Source: Camellia lanceoleosa (lineage: Eukaryota > Streptophyta > Magnoliopsida > Ericales > Theaceae). Taken from it: 64,000 nt of DNA. The notes under the pieces were generated by a model. The model worked only from the letters and a program-made list of their open reading frames with translations. It made no database searches and was not told the DNA's origin. Location of the stretch: positions 4,909,437 through 4,973,436 of the forward strand of contig CM045767.1 in the NCBI GenBank assembly GCA_025200525.1, in the 5' to 3' direction. Below are positions 22,360 through 34,528 of this stretch, piece after piece; the first letter of the stretch is position 1; each line of letters starts with the position of its first letter. Made by a program: the position numbers and the translations under genes.

Positions 22360-23870
22360 ATGATACACAAATTGTGGTAAAAAAAAGATAAACATTCTAG
22401 TGCCCAAATATGGGCAAGGTTAAATTTTCACAAATTGTTATTTTAGGAAGTTGGTTAAAAGCTGAATTTTTTACTTTTTTTAAAAAAATGTGTAAAAAAG
22501 TAGAGAGAATAGTGTGACCAAAAATTTATTAAAAGCTAACTTTTGGCATTTTTTGGTCTTCCCAAAAGAGGCAAAGTCTTTTAAGGAATGAAAAGCTGAT
22601 CACCCTAGTGCCTCCCAAATGGCCAAAGGTTCAATTTTCACAAGCCTAAGGCATCAGCATATCAGTAGGCTGCTGAACAATTAGTAAGCTCTCGAGACGC
22701 TCAATAACTTCATCGTGGGGCGACCCCTTGGCCTTTTATTATCTATGCACTCCATCTCCAACGATGTTATTTTGGGACCATCGATATCATAAAAGTATGG
22801 GTCTTCTATTAAGCTCTTGTCGACAAGAGAACAATCGTCATTCTACATGCTTTCAGCCCATCTATCAGAGGAATATCGAAATCCCTCATTTCCTCCTCTC
22901 AACAATTCTTTTGCCTATTATTCCTGTGATAATAACAAGAAATGCAAAAACATCACACATTGCCTCTCAATAATAACCTACAAAATAGAAAAGAAAAGAC
23001 CAATCAATTTAAATTATAGTAAAATATTTAATAATTTTGTCAACAAAAAGGCCAATCAATTTAAATTACAGTAAATTATTTAATATTTCATAATTAGGTG
23101 AGACTACCATCTATGAGAAAGGCACAACGAGGACGCTGCCAGCATAAGTGGGGGAAAACGCCACGCCTCACCAAAAGTTTTAAAGAAAAGGCTACAAATT
23201 TTGATGCTAAATTGAAGAATCTAGAATTCCCCAAAACAATCAAGAGATTGGTAGAACCTTATATATAATTCTAAAAATTTATACATTAATATTTTTGTAA
23301 ATTCTAGAATAGGACATTTGAGAAGATGCAGGAAGGATCTAGAATCCTCTCCATCCTTTTATCTTTAGAAGGTTTCTTGTAACCTATAAAAGAGGAAGAC
23401 CTCATTTGCTCAAACCATCCAAGTGAATACAAGCTAAAGCATTCTCCAAGAGTTTCTCTAGAATTGTTTTTCTCGTTAGAAATCTTCAAGTGTGTGTGAT
23501 GTTTCCTAACTCTCTTCCAATAAGGCTTACTTAGGTGCAAAACTAGGTGGGTGTCAAGCATCTAAGGTTGCAGGTTTGCTTGGAAAAATCACAACCATGA
23601 GATTATGGTCTAAATTTATTTATATATGATCTCACTTTGTTTTATTGCTTCAATCACCCACCGTGAGATGGTACTCTTGCCAAATTTAATATATAAAATA
23701 TGATCTAACAAAATGTAATGAATCCAAAAAACTCAAGTCACAAAATTATTGTAGTAATGACAAGACTACGATACGTAATATTACTTAGATCATGATTAAT
23801 CACATTGAAAAGGTATGCTTTCCAGAGGATCAAGAAGGTTCCATCAGATAAAGAAAATAGAACCAAGTAA
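22360..23870. other. Intergenic region with no recognisable gene
   Basis: 22630-22870 is less AT-rich. On the minus strand it gives a short frame including DIDGPKITSLEMECIDNKRP with an Arg/Gly-rich RPRGRP patch; I do not recognise it. 23380-23400 has CCTATAAAAGAGGAAGAC, resembling a plant or LTR promoter, followed by leader-like sequence, but no LTR pair was found around it. Nothing else is supportable. Confidence 0.55.
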
Positions 23871-25191
23871 AAAAGAAAATGCAAATTATAAAAAAATTCA
23901 GGATTTTATGATTTTTCAATTTAAATTCCAAGGTTTCAATTTTAACAATTAAAACTCGATATTACTTTTAGTGTCACAATTTAGCCCTCCGTCCATCTCT
24001 GCTCGATTAACTAATGAAAATTTGGACAAAATTTTCATATTCAAATTCACGTGTTCAAGTACTTGTATCTCTCGTCAGAATCTCCATTTCGCCTTATTTT
24101 TATGCTATTAGATTCACCGATGGTCTAGTGTTCAAAGATTATTCTGTGCCGTGCCGAGTTCTCGAAAGTTGACCAAAAATAAGATTTTTTTTCTTTGGGT
24201 AAATTTTTAGATTTAAACCCATATGTTCAAGCCCTTGTATCTCCTCGTAACTTCATTTTGCCTTATTTTTATGCGTTGTTAGATTCATTTCATGGCATAG
24301 TTTTCATTCTATCCCTCATACGCCTTTTTCCATCTCTTTTTGCATGCCGTCGGAGTTCCAAAAATTGGCCAAAAATAAGATTTTAAACTCTTTAGGCAAA
24401 ATTTTCATATTCGAACTCACATGTTCAAGTCCTTATATCTCCCTCGTCGTATCCATCTTCCCTCATTTTTACGTCGTTGGATTTATTTCATGGCCTAGTT
24501 TTCATTTCATCCCTTATACACATTATTCTACCTCTTTTACATGTCGTCAAGATTCAAAGTTGGCCAAAAATAAGATATTTCTTTCTCTCTTCCTCTATTT
24601 TCTATCTCCATGCTTCTTCATTTCTTTGTCATTTTCACAATTATTCTCTCTTTTCCTCTTCATAACCATTTCACCGAAGCTCTGGTGGCCATCGAACCTT
24701 CAAAGTGGTAGTGCCATCAAGTATGAAGGTATTTAACTTACAAGAAGGGAAATAAACATAAGGGTGGGGGAAGGGCCATAAAGGAAAAGGAAAAAAGAGA
24801 ATAATTGTGGAAATAAAGGAGGAAGGAAGGAGTATCGAGATAGAATATAGAGGAAGAAAGAAAGAAATAAAAGAAAAAAAAAAGAGAGAAAAAATTTTTA
24901 TTTTTGGCAAACTTTCAAAGCACTACAAAAAGAGGTGGAACAAGATGTATGAGGGGTGGAATGAAAACTAGGCCATGAGATAAATCCAATGACGCGAAAA
25001 TAAGACGAAATGAATTTACGACGAGGGAGATAAAAGGATTTGAACATGTGAGTTTGAATATGAAAATTTTGCCCAAAGAGAGAAAAATCTTATTTTTGGC
25101 TAACTTTCGAAGCTACGACGGTGTGCAATAAGAGATGGAACAAGGTATATGAGGGGTAAAATGAAAGCTAGGCCATGAGGTGAATCTAACA

Positions 25192-26374
25192 TGTTAATCA
25201 TATTGTTTAATTTTAATGATGTCTAAAAGATTATTTGAAAATTTCATATTTTTTTTATACATATTCTATATTATTTGACACAAAATATTATATGTTTAAA
25301 ATATAGGTTGTATGATATATTTGTTAAAAATATTAATCAAATGGAAATATTTTGAAAATATCACTATTCACGTTTTGAAAAATTTAAAATTGATTAGTTG
25401 TATTATTTTGACTGATTGGTTGGCTGGTCACTATTCACTTTTTAACAAAATTAAAATTGATTAATTTTTTTTTTTGACAAATGTGATATTAATGAATTAT
25501 TCCTTTTTGATCTAGTCACATGAGATGATTAGTTATTTTTATTTTATTTGAGTGTATTTATAATCTCTTCAACAATTACAAAACTTTTAAGAGGGGTATA
25601 TCTATATTTTATCTGATATGTATACATATATGAGTGTGAATTGAATTTTATACTCAAAATTATGATGACTTGCCTATAAAAGTGGACAAAAAAAAAAGGT
25701 GTAATGTTGGTCAAAGAAAAAAGTGGACAAAGAAAAGGTGTAAAGTTGGACAAAGGAAAAGTGGACTAAGAAAAAAAAGATATGCTGTCGAGGAGCATTT
25801 TCTTTTCCAACGGTATATTTTTGGTATAAATAGAAGTGTTGTGTATGGAGAAAATCAAGAACTTGAAAAGAAAAATTTCGTGGTGCTCCAAAATTTTGAG
25901 TATATTGCATTCTCGCCATTTCACTTGCAGATCTAAGTGTAGCCTTTGTTCTTACACTTTCATATTTACTCTTTGTGACAGAATTATTGTAAAAATGGTT
26001 TAAGTATCACTTATTTTTATTCATTATTTTTGTGAGAGATTTTTGTAAGGGTGAGGCATTTATTGTTGAGTGAGGCTCAATAGATAAGAGTAAGTCCTGT
26101 GCCAAATCCACAAGCTTGGTGGTGTATTTATTCAGTTGATAGTAAAGAAATTCTCAAGGAAGTTCCTTGGGGAGTAGACGAGGTTCATGCGTGTTTAACC
26201 ACTATAAATCTTAGTATTTGATTTTCTCTCCCTATCTCTCTTACTTTTATATTGATATTATTATTCTTTTTTTTTTGGGTTAAAATTCTAAATATTGTGT
26301 TAATTTTAATATTGTAAATTTTTTTTAATAACCCAATTCACCCCCCTCTTGGGTTGTCTACCTGAGATAACAAT
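25192..26374 (+). repeat. Copia-2 5' LTR
   Basis: 1183 bases, TGTTAATCAT...GAGATAACA. U3 contains TATAAATAG at 25825-25833, a good TATA box also present in the 3' LTR (36040-36048). A short tandem near 25683-25775 repeats a GTGGACAAAGAAAAGGTG-like unit. Confidence 0.9.
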
Positions 26375-26376
26375 TG

Positions 26377-26389
26377 GTATCAGAGCCTA
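26377..26389 (+). promoter_or_regulatory. Copia-2 primer-binding site (initiator tRNA-Met)
   Basis: TGGTATCAGAGCC starts two bases after the 5' LTR end, an exact match to the usual plant copia site. Confidence 0.93.
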
Positions 26390-26428
26390 GACTCTAGTTT
26401 GTGTGACTTAATCGTCTTAGAATAGATC

Positions 26429-27118
26429 ATGACAACCCCTAATTATTCCTTACCTGAGGGACAAGCATCTAATAGGCCACCACTATTTAGTGGCACAAAT
26501 TTTAGCTATTGGAAAACTTGGATGACCATACATGTTCAATCTAATGATTATGAATGCTGAAAAATTATTTGTAATGATCCAAAAATACATACCAAAACTG
26601 TAGATGGACTTAAGGTACCAAAACTTGAAGATAAGTGAAATGAATCAGATACTAGAATGGCCCAAATTAATGTCAAAGCCACAAACATGTTGTATTGCGC
26701 CTTAGATGCCAACGAGTTCAACAGAATTTTCACATATAAAACCGCAAAAGAAATTTGGGATAAAATTATATTGACTCATGAGGGAACCGAACAAGTTAAA
26801 GAATCTAGGGTCAGTTTACTAGTCCATAATTATGAACTCTTTAAATTGAAACCTGATGAAACTATTCCTCAAATGTTTACTTGCTTTACTGATATTATTA
26901 ATGGTTTAACTTCTCTTGGAAAAATATATGCTAATACTGAAATTGTAAGAAAAGTACTTAGGTCATTGCCAAAAAGTTGGGAGACAAAAGTCATTGCCAT
27001 TACCGAAGCCAAGAATTTATCAAAGCTAAGTCTAGATGAGTCAATGAGATCTCTCTTAACTCATGAGCTCATAATGCAAGAAGGAAAAGAAGAGGAGGAC
27101 AACAAGAAGAAGAAATGA
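26429..27118 (+). pseudogene. Copia-2 gag capsid-like domain
   Basis: Starts at ATG ACA ACC (26429). The frame gives SLPEGQASNRPPLFSGTNFS, YWKTWMTIHVQS, AKEIWDKIILTHEGTEQVKE, DETIPQMFTCFTDIINGLTS and PKSWETKVIAITEAKNLS, a copia gag of the UBN2 type. Stops TGA at 26558-26560, 26636-26638 and 27116-27118 are probably former Trp (TGG) codons: the family reads tryptophan at or near those places, and each is one G-to-A step away. Confidence 0.88.
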
Positions 27119-28140
27119 ATAGCCTTCAAATCCACCTCGAAACATCGAGAGGATGAGAAAAATGATTCAGATAATGATGAGGAAATGACATTCATCACTA
27201 GGAAGTTCAAAAGGTTTGTGAAAAAGAAACAAGGTGTGCGAAAATTTTTCAAAAAAAATTTCAATAATAGGGAGTTTCAAAAGGGAGAAAATGACACAAA
27301 ATTTGAAATTATCTGCTACTTAATGCAACAAACCTAGACACTACAAATTAGAATATCCGAACTTAAGAAACAATTCAATAAGGACAAGAAGAAAGCCATG
27401 ATTGCAAAGATAGGAGAAGATAGTGATTAAAGCAACTCAGAAACCGAAGTTTGCAAAAATGAGGTTGCTAACCTATGCTTAATGGCACTTGGAAACGAAG
27501 ATGAGGTAAATGATGAATCTTTTACGTTAATGAATTACAATCGCCTTTTGTCAATTACATGTCAATTTATAAAACTTAGGTTGAAAAGTAATCACCAAAA
27601 GAAAGTGATTTCAAGTTTATCAAAAGAAAATGAATCCTTAACTTCCAAAATAAATGATTTAGAAAATGAAACCATGAAAATGGAAAAGGAAAATGATATT
27701 TTAACTCTAAAAGAGTCTTCAATTTCGAGAAAACATTAGTTGTATTGCAAGAAGAAAATGAGTCTTTAAAAAGAAGCAAATTATTTTGAAAGAAAATATC
27801 AAAGACTTGAAAATACTCTTTCTAAATTCACTCAAGGTAGAGAGATTTTAGATAAAATTTTAAAAATCAAAGTCAGACTTTTAGTAGAGCCAAAATTGAT
27901 ATAAACCTTTTTCAAAAGTAAAACTCAAAAATAGTTTTATGCATGCATCTTTTAATTATTCTCATCTTACATGTCATTTTTGTGGTACAAAAGGCCATAT
28001 TTCACGCTCATGTCATGTTAAAAGAAATCTTTTGCTAAAATAAAAAAGATGTGGATTCCTAAGGACATTTCAAGAGTGTCAAATTTAACTTTTATGGACC
28101 CAAGAAAATATGGGTACCAATAGAAAAATCAATTTTTGTA
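27119..28140 (+). pseudogene. Copia-2 gag C-terminal region (coiled coil, degraded zinc knuckle)
   Basis: Basic stretches (RKFKRFVKKKQGVRKFFKK), then 27482-27739 with a heptad-rich segment (SSLSKENESLTSKINDLENE) like that of Copia-1 gag. CHFCGTKGHISRSCH-type residues near 27970-28015 mark a C-x2-C-x4-H zinc knuckle ahead of the protease. Several stops and shifts are present. Confidence 0.7.
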
Positions 28141-28571
28141 GGTATGTTTCAAGACAAATCTAGTAACGATAGATGGTATCTCGATATTGCATGTTCGAGG
28201 CACATGACCGAAATAAAGTTATGTTCACCACGCTTTAACCAAAGGATGGCGGATATGTAACTTTCAAGCATAATAGCAAGGGTAAAATCATAGGTGTAGG
28301 CAGTATCGGTAAAAATCCTTCTCCTAATATTGAAAATGTTTTACTTGTTAAAGGTTTAAAACATAACTTGCTTAGTATTAGTCAATTATGTAATAAAGGG
28401 TATAGAGTTATTTTTGAGAAAACTCATTGTACTATTGAGAACACTCCAGAAAACAAATTTTTTTTTGTAGGTTATAGACATGAGAATGTATATGTGTTTG
28501 ATTTACATGATTTGTCTTCTCATTTTAACATTAAATGTTTATCTGCTATAAATGATAATGGTTGGCTTTGA
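28141..28571 (+). pseudogene. Copia-2 protease and gag-pre-integrase region
   Basis: RWYLDIACSRHM near 28171-28206 occupies the copia protease active-site position, but the usual DSG is DIA here, so the catalytic triplet is destroyed. ENVLLVKGLKHNLLSISQLC and the gag-pre-integrase part follow, up to a TGA at 28569-28571 that likely replaces Trp. Confidence 0.82.
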
Positions 28572-29658
28572 TATAGAAGATTAGGACATGCTCATTTTGA
28601 TTTAATTTCCAAACTTTCAAATAATGAGTTAGTCATTGGCTTACCAAAAATTATTTTTGAAAAAGACAAACTTTGTGATGCATGTCAATTTGGAAAACAA
28701 ACTAGAATTTCTTTTAAATCTAAAAATATCATTTCAACTATTAAACCGCTTCAACTCTTGCATATTGATTTATTCGGACCATCTAGAACATTAAGTTTAG
28801 AAGGAAAATCATATGCTCTTATTTGTGTTGATGATTATATTAGATATACATAGGTATTATTTTTAGTACACAAAAATGAAGCTTTTTATAATTTCTCAAG
28901 ACTTTGTAAAAGAATTCAAAATGAAAAAAATCTTAATATTTGTAGTATTAGAAGTGATCATGGTAGAGAATTTGAAAATGAAGATTTTATTATATTTTGT
29001 AATGAGTTTGGAATTAATCATAACTTTTCTGCCCTTAGAACTCCTCAACAAAATGGTGCAATTGAAAAAAAAAAAATAGAACTCTTGAAAAATGGTCTGC
29101 ATTATACTTTGTAAAAATAATTTGCCTAAATATTTCTAGGTGGAAGCTGCTAACACTACATGCTATATTGTAAACTGAGCTATGATTAGACATATTCTTA
29201 AGAAAACCCTTTCTGAAATTTGGAAAGGTAGAAAACCTAATATTAGTCACTATGCACATTTGGTTGTAAATGCTTTGTATTGAATAACAATAAAGATAAC
29301 TTAGGAAAATTTGATGCTAAATTAGATGAAGCTATATTTCTTGGATATTCAATCTCCAGTAAAGCCTATAGAGTATTCAATAAAAGAATTCTACTTGTTG
29401 AAGAATCTGTGCATGTTGTGTTTGATGAATCTAACAACATTATTTCCAAGAATCTTGTAAGTAATGATATTGTAGAAAAACAACCAAGCATGGAGAACAT
29501 TTATATAAAAGAAAATGAAGAAAATCCATTACACGAACATAAAGAAGAAATGACAATGGAAAAACTTCAAGAAATATATGCTCTTCTAGAAAACGACTCA
29601 AATTTACCAAAAGAATAGAAGTATGCTCATGGTCACCCCAAAGACCTCATCATAGGTG
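28572..29658 (+). pseudogene. Copia-2 integrase domain
   Basis: YRRLGHAHFDLISKL and CDACQFGKQTRISFKSK form the HHCC part. The core follows with LLHIDLFGPSRT, VDDYIRYT, RSDHGREFENEDF, FSALRTPQQNG. The C-terminal part is NNKDNLGKFDAKLDEAIFLG and SKAYRVFNKRILLVEESVHV (29280-29618). The stretch ends HGHPKDLIIG at the solo-LTR insertion point. Several stops lie between 29060 and 29280. Confidence 0.87.
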
Positions 29659-31995
29659 TGTAACAACCCTCGTCTTGATTACCGATTAACCACTGAATTA
29701 CGCATCAATCGCTAAACCGAATCGATAATGACCGATAATTGAATTAACCGGCATCAATGGACCGATTGAAATCGAACGAAATTGAATAAGTTTATCCGTT
29801 ATATTGCATTTCTATCTGCTTGATTGATCGATTATCTGCTTGAGTGTATGTGTTTAACCGCTAATTGAAGGCCTTATCACGTGCCTAATTAGAAACCGCT
29901 TAGTGTTTTGTAGTCGAGAATATCGTGATTTAATGGTATATTTATCTCAAAACCGATTAGGAATGATTAAATTAGATTAAATTAAGTCAATTAAAGAGGT
30001 TGCTGTAATTACGACTTTGCCATGTGAGTGGCCCTTTGTTTATTGATTTCTAGAGCCTTATTACACTTGACATATCAATTGATCAGCTCCCATCTTGCTT
30101 TCTAACCGACCAAACTTAGAGAGAGTGAAGGAGAAGAGAGAATTTAGCTCAATTGTTGAATTTGCTTGGAGATTGCCTAGAATTGAAGTATAATTGGCAT
30201 AATCTAGCTCCCACACCTTGAAATTGACACTCTAGGTAAGGAAATCATCTTCTTCTTGTTGTCTTGAGCTAAATCTTGCATGTTTCATGCATCATTGTAG
30301 AGCTAAGCCATGTTTTAAGGTCAAGTATTGAATTGAAGCTTAACATTTGCATGCATGTGTTCTTTGTTGAGTTTAAAGTGGAATTCATAGCTAATTGTTG
30401 CATGCATGTACAAGTTCTAGTTAAGGTTCATGAAACCATTATGTTTTCAAAGTATTGAGCTCATTAGAGCATCACATGGGAGTTTTAAATTGGTTTGAAT
30501 GCATGCATGTCATGTTTGAATGTTGTTCATGCATGTTCATGTAAATTGGGTTTGAAATTGAGTTAATTGAAACACCCTTGGGCCTTGATTTCTTAAATTG
30601 AGCTTCAAATCATGTTGTTATATGAGTTTGCAAATGTTTCCCAGAAAATGGGCCCAAGAAAATTGAATTTGGAGCATCAAAACTTGGTTTGAACTTGGAG
30701 GTTGAATCGATTTCCCAGATTTGGCCGTCCGCCGAAGGAGAAGTGTCACGAGCGGGAAAACAAGCTCCCAGTATTTTCTTCGACTTGTTTTATAGTCCGC
30801 TCGAGTGGAGTGTTTCACGCTCGAGCGTAGAAATCGAGCATCCAGCATCTTGCACCATTCATCACCGCCGAAGCGGGTGGAATGTACGCCGAATGGGGAC
30901 CTTTGTTATTTGTCCGCCGAAAACTCGCCGAAGTGAGGCCCCTGCTTTCATTGAAAATTAAACCGATTGCAGGCACATCTTTGCATCCTCATCCCATTCT
31001 AGGCATTCTTAGGCCTAGTTTAAGGCATCTTAATGAGGATTTAGACATAGAACCACACCGAGGAAATTTAGGATTTAATTATCATCCTTCCGACAGTGAA
31101 CTTAGTGTGTGTTCTATTTGTTAACTGCTTAGGGTTGGTTTCTGGGCGCGCTTAGCCGCTATAGCCCAATCTTCGTGAGTAACAATTGTGTAAAGATATG
31201 TTCAAAATGGTTATCTTTTGAATACCGAATCAATTGTTTATTGAACTAATATTGTTTATCAATGAATGTATGTCCTCAGATTCTCAATCAGACAGGCATC
31301 CTTAGCATTGATCGTTATCATATGAGCTCTTGGTCCCCTTGTGAAACCATATCTGCATCGATCGATGGCCATCATTATCATTGGTTCATAAGACTCGGTC
31401 CTTTTGGACCTCATGCTTATAGGCTAATGGATGTACCACATATGACCGATTGATCGAATATCGAAGATCAAATATGCTTAATGAACTGATTTCATTATCA
31501 GAAGGACATTCATTCATAACCTCTTTACGCAGATGTTATTCATCGGGCTTTAGCTCATCGTTATATATATATGTAGGTTCTCAGCAATTGCATCGAGCTA
31601 GGAGCTGGGTCGTCCTCAGCTTTTGTCAAGCCACTTATGTGCCTCATCATGAGGTTCAATTACCATGCTTTGGCTTGGGTGTTTTTGTGTCCCCATCGGC
31701 TCCTCATCGCTTTTGTACTTTTGTATAGACTGCCTATTGTTATACCGCATCGCTGCCTAGGGATTCGATCCTCAGATCGACCGATCAGAAATGATTGTAT
31801 AGATAATAGACTGCTCAATGAATGCATAGGAAAATGTTTTTGGCATACGATTTTCACATTTCAATGGACACTAGTTATTTATCAGATTTTCCGCCAGCCC
31901 TCAGACTGCTTAATCAGACATCGCTCAAGAGGCCTTCTGAATCTCTGACATCGCCACATTTGCTAAACCCATAGGGCCGGGTTTGGGTCGTGACA
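29659..31995 (+). mobile_element. Solo LTR-1 (long-LTR family, probably Ty3/gypsy), nested in Copia-2
   Basis: 2337 bases from TGTAACAACCC to GGGTCGTGACA, with a perfect TSD AGGTG at 29654-29658 and 31996-32000. The host copia frame resumes on the other side (HPKDLIIG then GD...KTRS-like residues), which confirms the insertion. It shares both termini with the solo LTRs at 38356 and 48593. The ends are also imperfect inverted repeats (TGTAACAACCC / TGTCACGACCC). It contains a GC-rich patch near 30720-30930 with CCGCCGAA and CGCTCGAGCG motifs. Open frames inside it are not coding. LTR length and termini suggest a Del/Tekay-like chromovirus; this is from memory. Confidence 0.9.
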
Positions 31996-32000
31996 AGGTG

Positions 32001-32902
32001 ATGCGCGAAGGTATAAAAACTCGCTCTCTATTAGAAATATCTGTGGTAACTTAGCGCTTTGTTTCACAAATTGAACCAAAATTGTTTTAGAAGTCAAAAT
32101 GATGAAAACTAGATTTTAGTAATGCAAGAAGAATTAAATCAATTTGAAAGGAATGAAATTCAGTTTTTAACTCCTCGACCTATGGATCATTCCGTTATTG
32201 GTACAAAATGGGTTTTTCGAAATAAAATGGATGAATCCGGAGTTGTTACTAAAAATAAAGTTAGATTAGTTGCTCAAGGTTATAATCAAGAAGAGGGCAT
32301 TGATTTTGATGAAACTTTTGCACCAGTTGCTAGACTTGAAACTATTAAAATGTTACTTGCTTTTGCATGTTTTAAAGATTTTAAAATATATCAAATGGAT
32401 GTTAAAAGTGTTTTTTTAAATGGGTACATTTCGAAGAAAGTTTATGTTGAATAATCTCCCAGTTTTGAAAATCATAAATACTCAATCATGTTTTCAAACT
32501 TTCAAAAGCCTTATATGGCTTAAAACATGCTCCTAGAGCTTGGTATGAGAGATTTAGTAATTTCCTTCTTGACAAACGTTTTTGTAGAGGAAAAATTGAT
32601 ACAACACTTTTTATAAAAATCAAAAGAAAGATATGCTAATTGTTCAAATTTATGTTGATGATATCATTTTTGGTGCTACTAATGAAAATTTGTACAAAGA
32701 GTTTGCTAAAGATATGCATGGTGAAGTTGAAATGAGTATGATGGGGGAATTAAATTACTTCCTTGGTCTACAAATTAAACAAACTAATGATGGGATTCAT
32801 TTAAATCAAACAAAATATATCAAGGATCTACTTAAAAAGTTTGAAATGAAATCATCAAAGCTCGCAAAGAACTCCAATGAGCACATCAATAAAAATCGAT
32901 AA
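32001..32902 (+). pseudogene. Copia-2 reverse transcriptase domain
   Basis: 32122-32454 reads [46 protein letters not shown] and [12 protein letters not shown]. 32633-32902 holds the catalytic VQIYVDDIIFGAT and GELNYFLGLQIKQ. The linking part (32455-32632) is broken by a stop and shifts. The YVDD site is intact although the frame is not. Confidence 0.92.
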
Positions 32903-33560
32903 AGATGAGTAAGGTAAACTCAGAGATGAAAAGAAATATCGAGGTATAATTGGTTCTCTACTCTATCTTATCGCAAATAGACCCGATATAATGTTTAGTG
33001 TTTGTATAAAAGACGCTTTCAATCCGCTACCAAAGAGTCACACATCACCGCTAGCCAAACGATTTTCAAATATTTTGTTGGCACTCCAAATTTGGGATTA
33101 CGATATCCTAAGTCAACCACCTTTGAACTTTTTGGTTACTTAGATGTTGACTTTGCAGGATGTAGACTTGACCTAAAAAGCACTAATTTTTTGGACACTC
33201 ACTCACTTCTTAGTTTTGCAAAAACAAAACTCTGGTTCTCATTAACCAAGCAAAATACATTGCCGCCATGGGTGTTGTGCACAATTGCTTTGGATGAAAC
33301 AACAACTTCAAGATTTTGGACTTCACTATGATCATATTCTTATAAAATGTGACAACACAAGTGTCATTAACGCTTCAAAAATCTTATTCAAAGACTCACG
33401 ACTAAACACATTAAAATAAGGCATCATTTTTAAGAGATCATATACTTAAAGGTGACATTGAACTCGAATTTGTGCCTACAAATCGCCAATTAGTGATATA
33501 TTTACCAAGCCTCTAAATGAAGAACAATTTTGTTATATTAGAACTGAACTTGATATGATG
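32903..33560 (+). pseudogene. Copia-2 RNase H domain
   Basis: KKYRGIIGSLLYLIANRPDI and MFSVC are followed by a shifted frame with LDVDFAGCRLDLKST, then CDNTSVI- and HFLRDHI-like segments and ELEFVPTNRQL. The order matches copia RNase H, but indels break the frame repeatedly. Confidence 0.82.
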
Positions 33561-33570
33561 AATACTCCAA

Positions 33571-33596
33571 TATAATATTTATATTAATTTTTTATA

Positions 33597-33633
<37 letters not shown>

Positions 33634-34030
33634 TATATACATATATATATTCTCTCTCACCCGCCGCTTTCTATTTCTCACCCGCTTCTTTCCTTACTGC
33701 TTTTCTTTCTTGCTTTCGCCTCCTTTCTTCCTCTCATCCTCAACCAACACCATCTTCATCCTTACCATCATCTACAACTAGCTCCACTATCCACAAAATC
33801 ATTCATCATTTTCATCACTACCATCATCCATCCAAATCCCTCACCAATCTATCGAGATCCATCACTACTCTACCCAAAATTTGCATCACCATCATTACCG
33901 ATTCATCAAGATTCGTGACGGATCCATCAAGATCCGTGACTTATCCATCAAGATCCATTATCGATCTATAAAAATTCATCATCGATCTACACGATCTTCT
34001 CCATTCCTTCCAATCATCAAGGTCATCACC
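33571..34030. repeat. (AAT)n microsatellite and ATCCATCAAGATCCGTGAC-like minisatellite
   Basis: About ten AAT units (33597-33630) are followed by a C-rich stretch. Near 33900-34000 there are four or five imperfect units of roughly 18-20 bases around CATCAAGATCCGTGAC. Both lie in the Copia-2 spacer after RNase H. The plus-strand frame through it (33881-34243) is repeat-derived (IKIRDGSIKIRDLSIKIH) and probably not a gene. Confidence 0.75.
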
Positions 34031-34528
34031 GATCAATATGTTAAAATTCATTTTTGCACCGTGTTATATATATATATATATATATTGTTGTATGTGCTCC
34101 AAACTCTCTTGGATTTGATAATGATTGCTTTTACCTTGTCTGAAGAAATTGTTTTTATTTGTATTTTCTCTTTTTATGCTAGTGCACTTGATGTAGTTGT
34201 TTATGGCCGAATCTTAATAGCCCTTGATATTATAGATTGGTAATTTATTTATTCTAACTCACGTAATTTTTAGTATATTAATTTAGGGGGAGACTCATAT
34301 ATTTTGAGATTAACAATTATTATTAATAAATAAATAAATAAATGAGGCATTTGTATATTCTGTGCATAATTTTAGGGGGAGTATATATATATATATTTCT
34401 TTCCTTATCTGCACTACTTCTTATCTGCACCACCAATTTTTTTTTTTTTTTTTGCAAAGACAGAATTTATATAAATAAAAAAAAGGGAAGGAGAAATGCT
34501 TGCAATTTTATTTCAGAAGGAGAAAATA

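Noticed and set aside
23304..23561. An 85-codon minus-strand frame
   Set aside because: It overlaps a promoter-like and leader-like plus-strand segment and has no similarity I can recognise.
24195..25936. Open frames of 60-130 codons on both strands
   Set aside because: They are translations of the tandem or palindromic units and of the Copia-2 LTR, with Phe/Ser/Leu-rich low-complexity composition.
30276..31948. Several plus-strand open frames of 60-110 codons
   Set aside because: All lie inside solo LTR-1, bounded by AGGTG duplications. They share no protein family and are incidental to a non-coding LTR.
33881..34243. A 120-codon plus-strand gene after Copia-2 RNase H (env-like ORF)
   Set aside because: Its N-terminal half is just the CATCAAGATCCGTGAC minisatellite translated; the rest has no recognisable domain.
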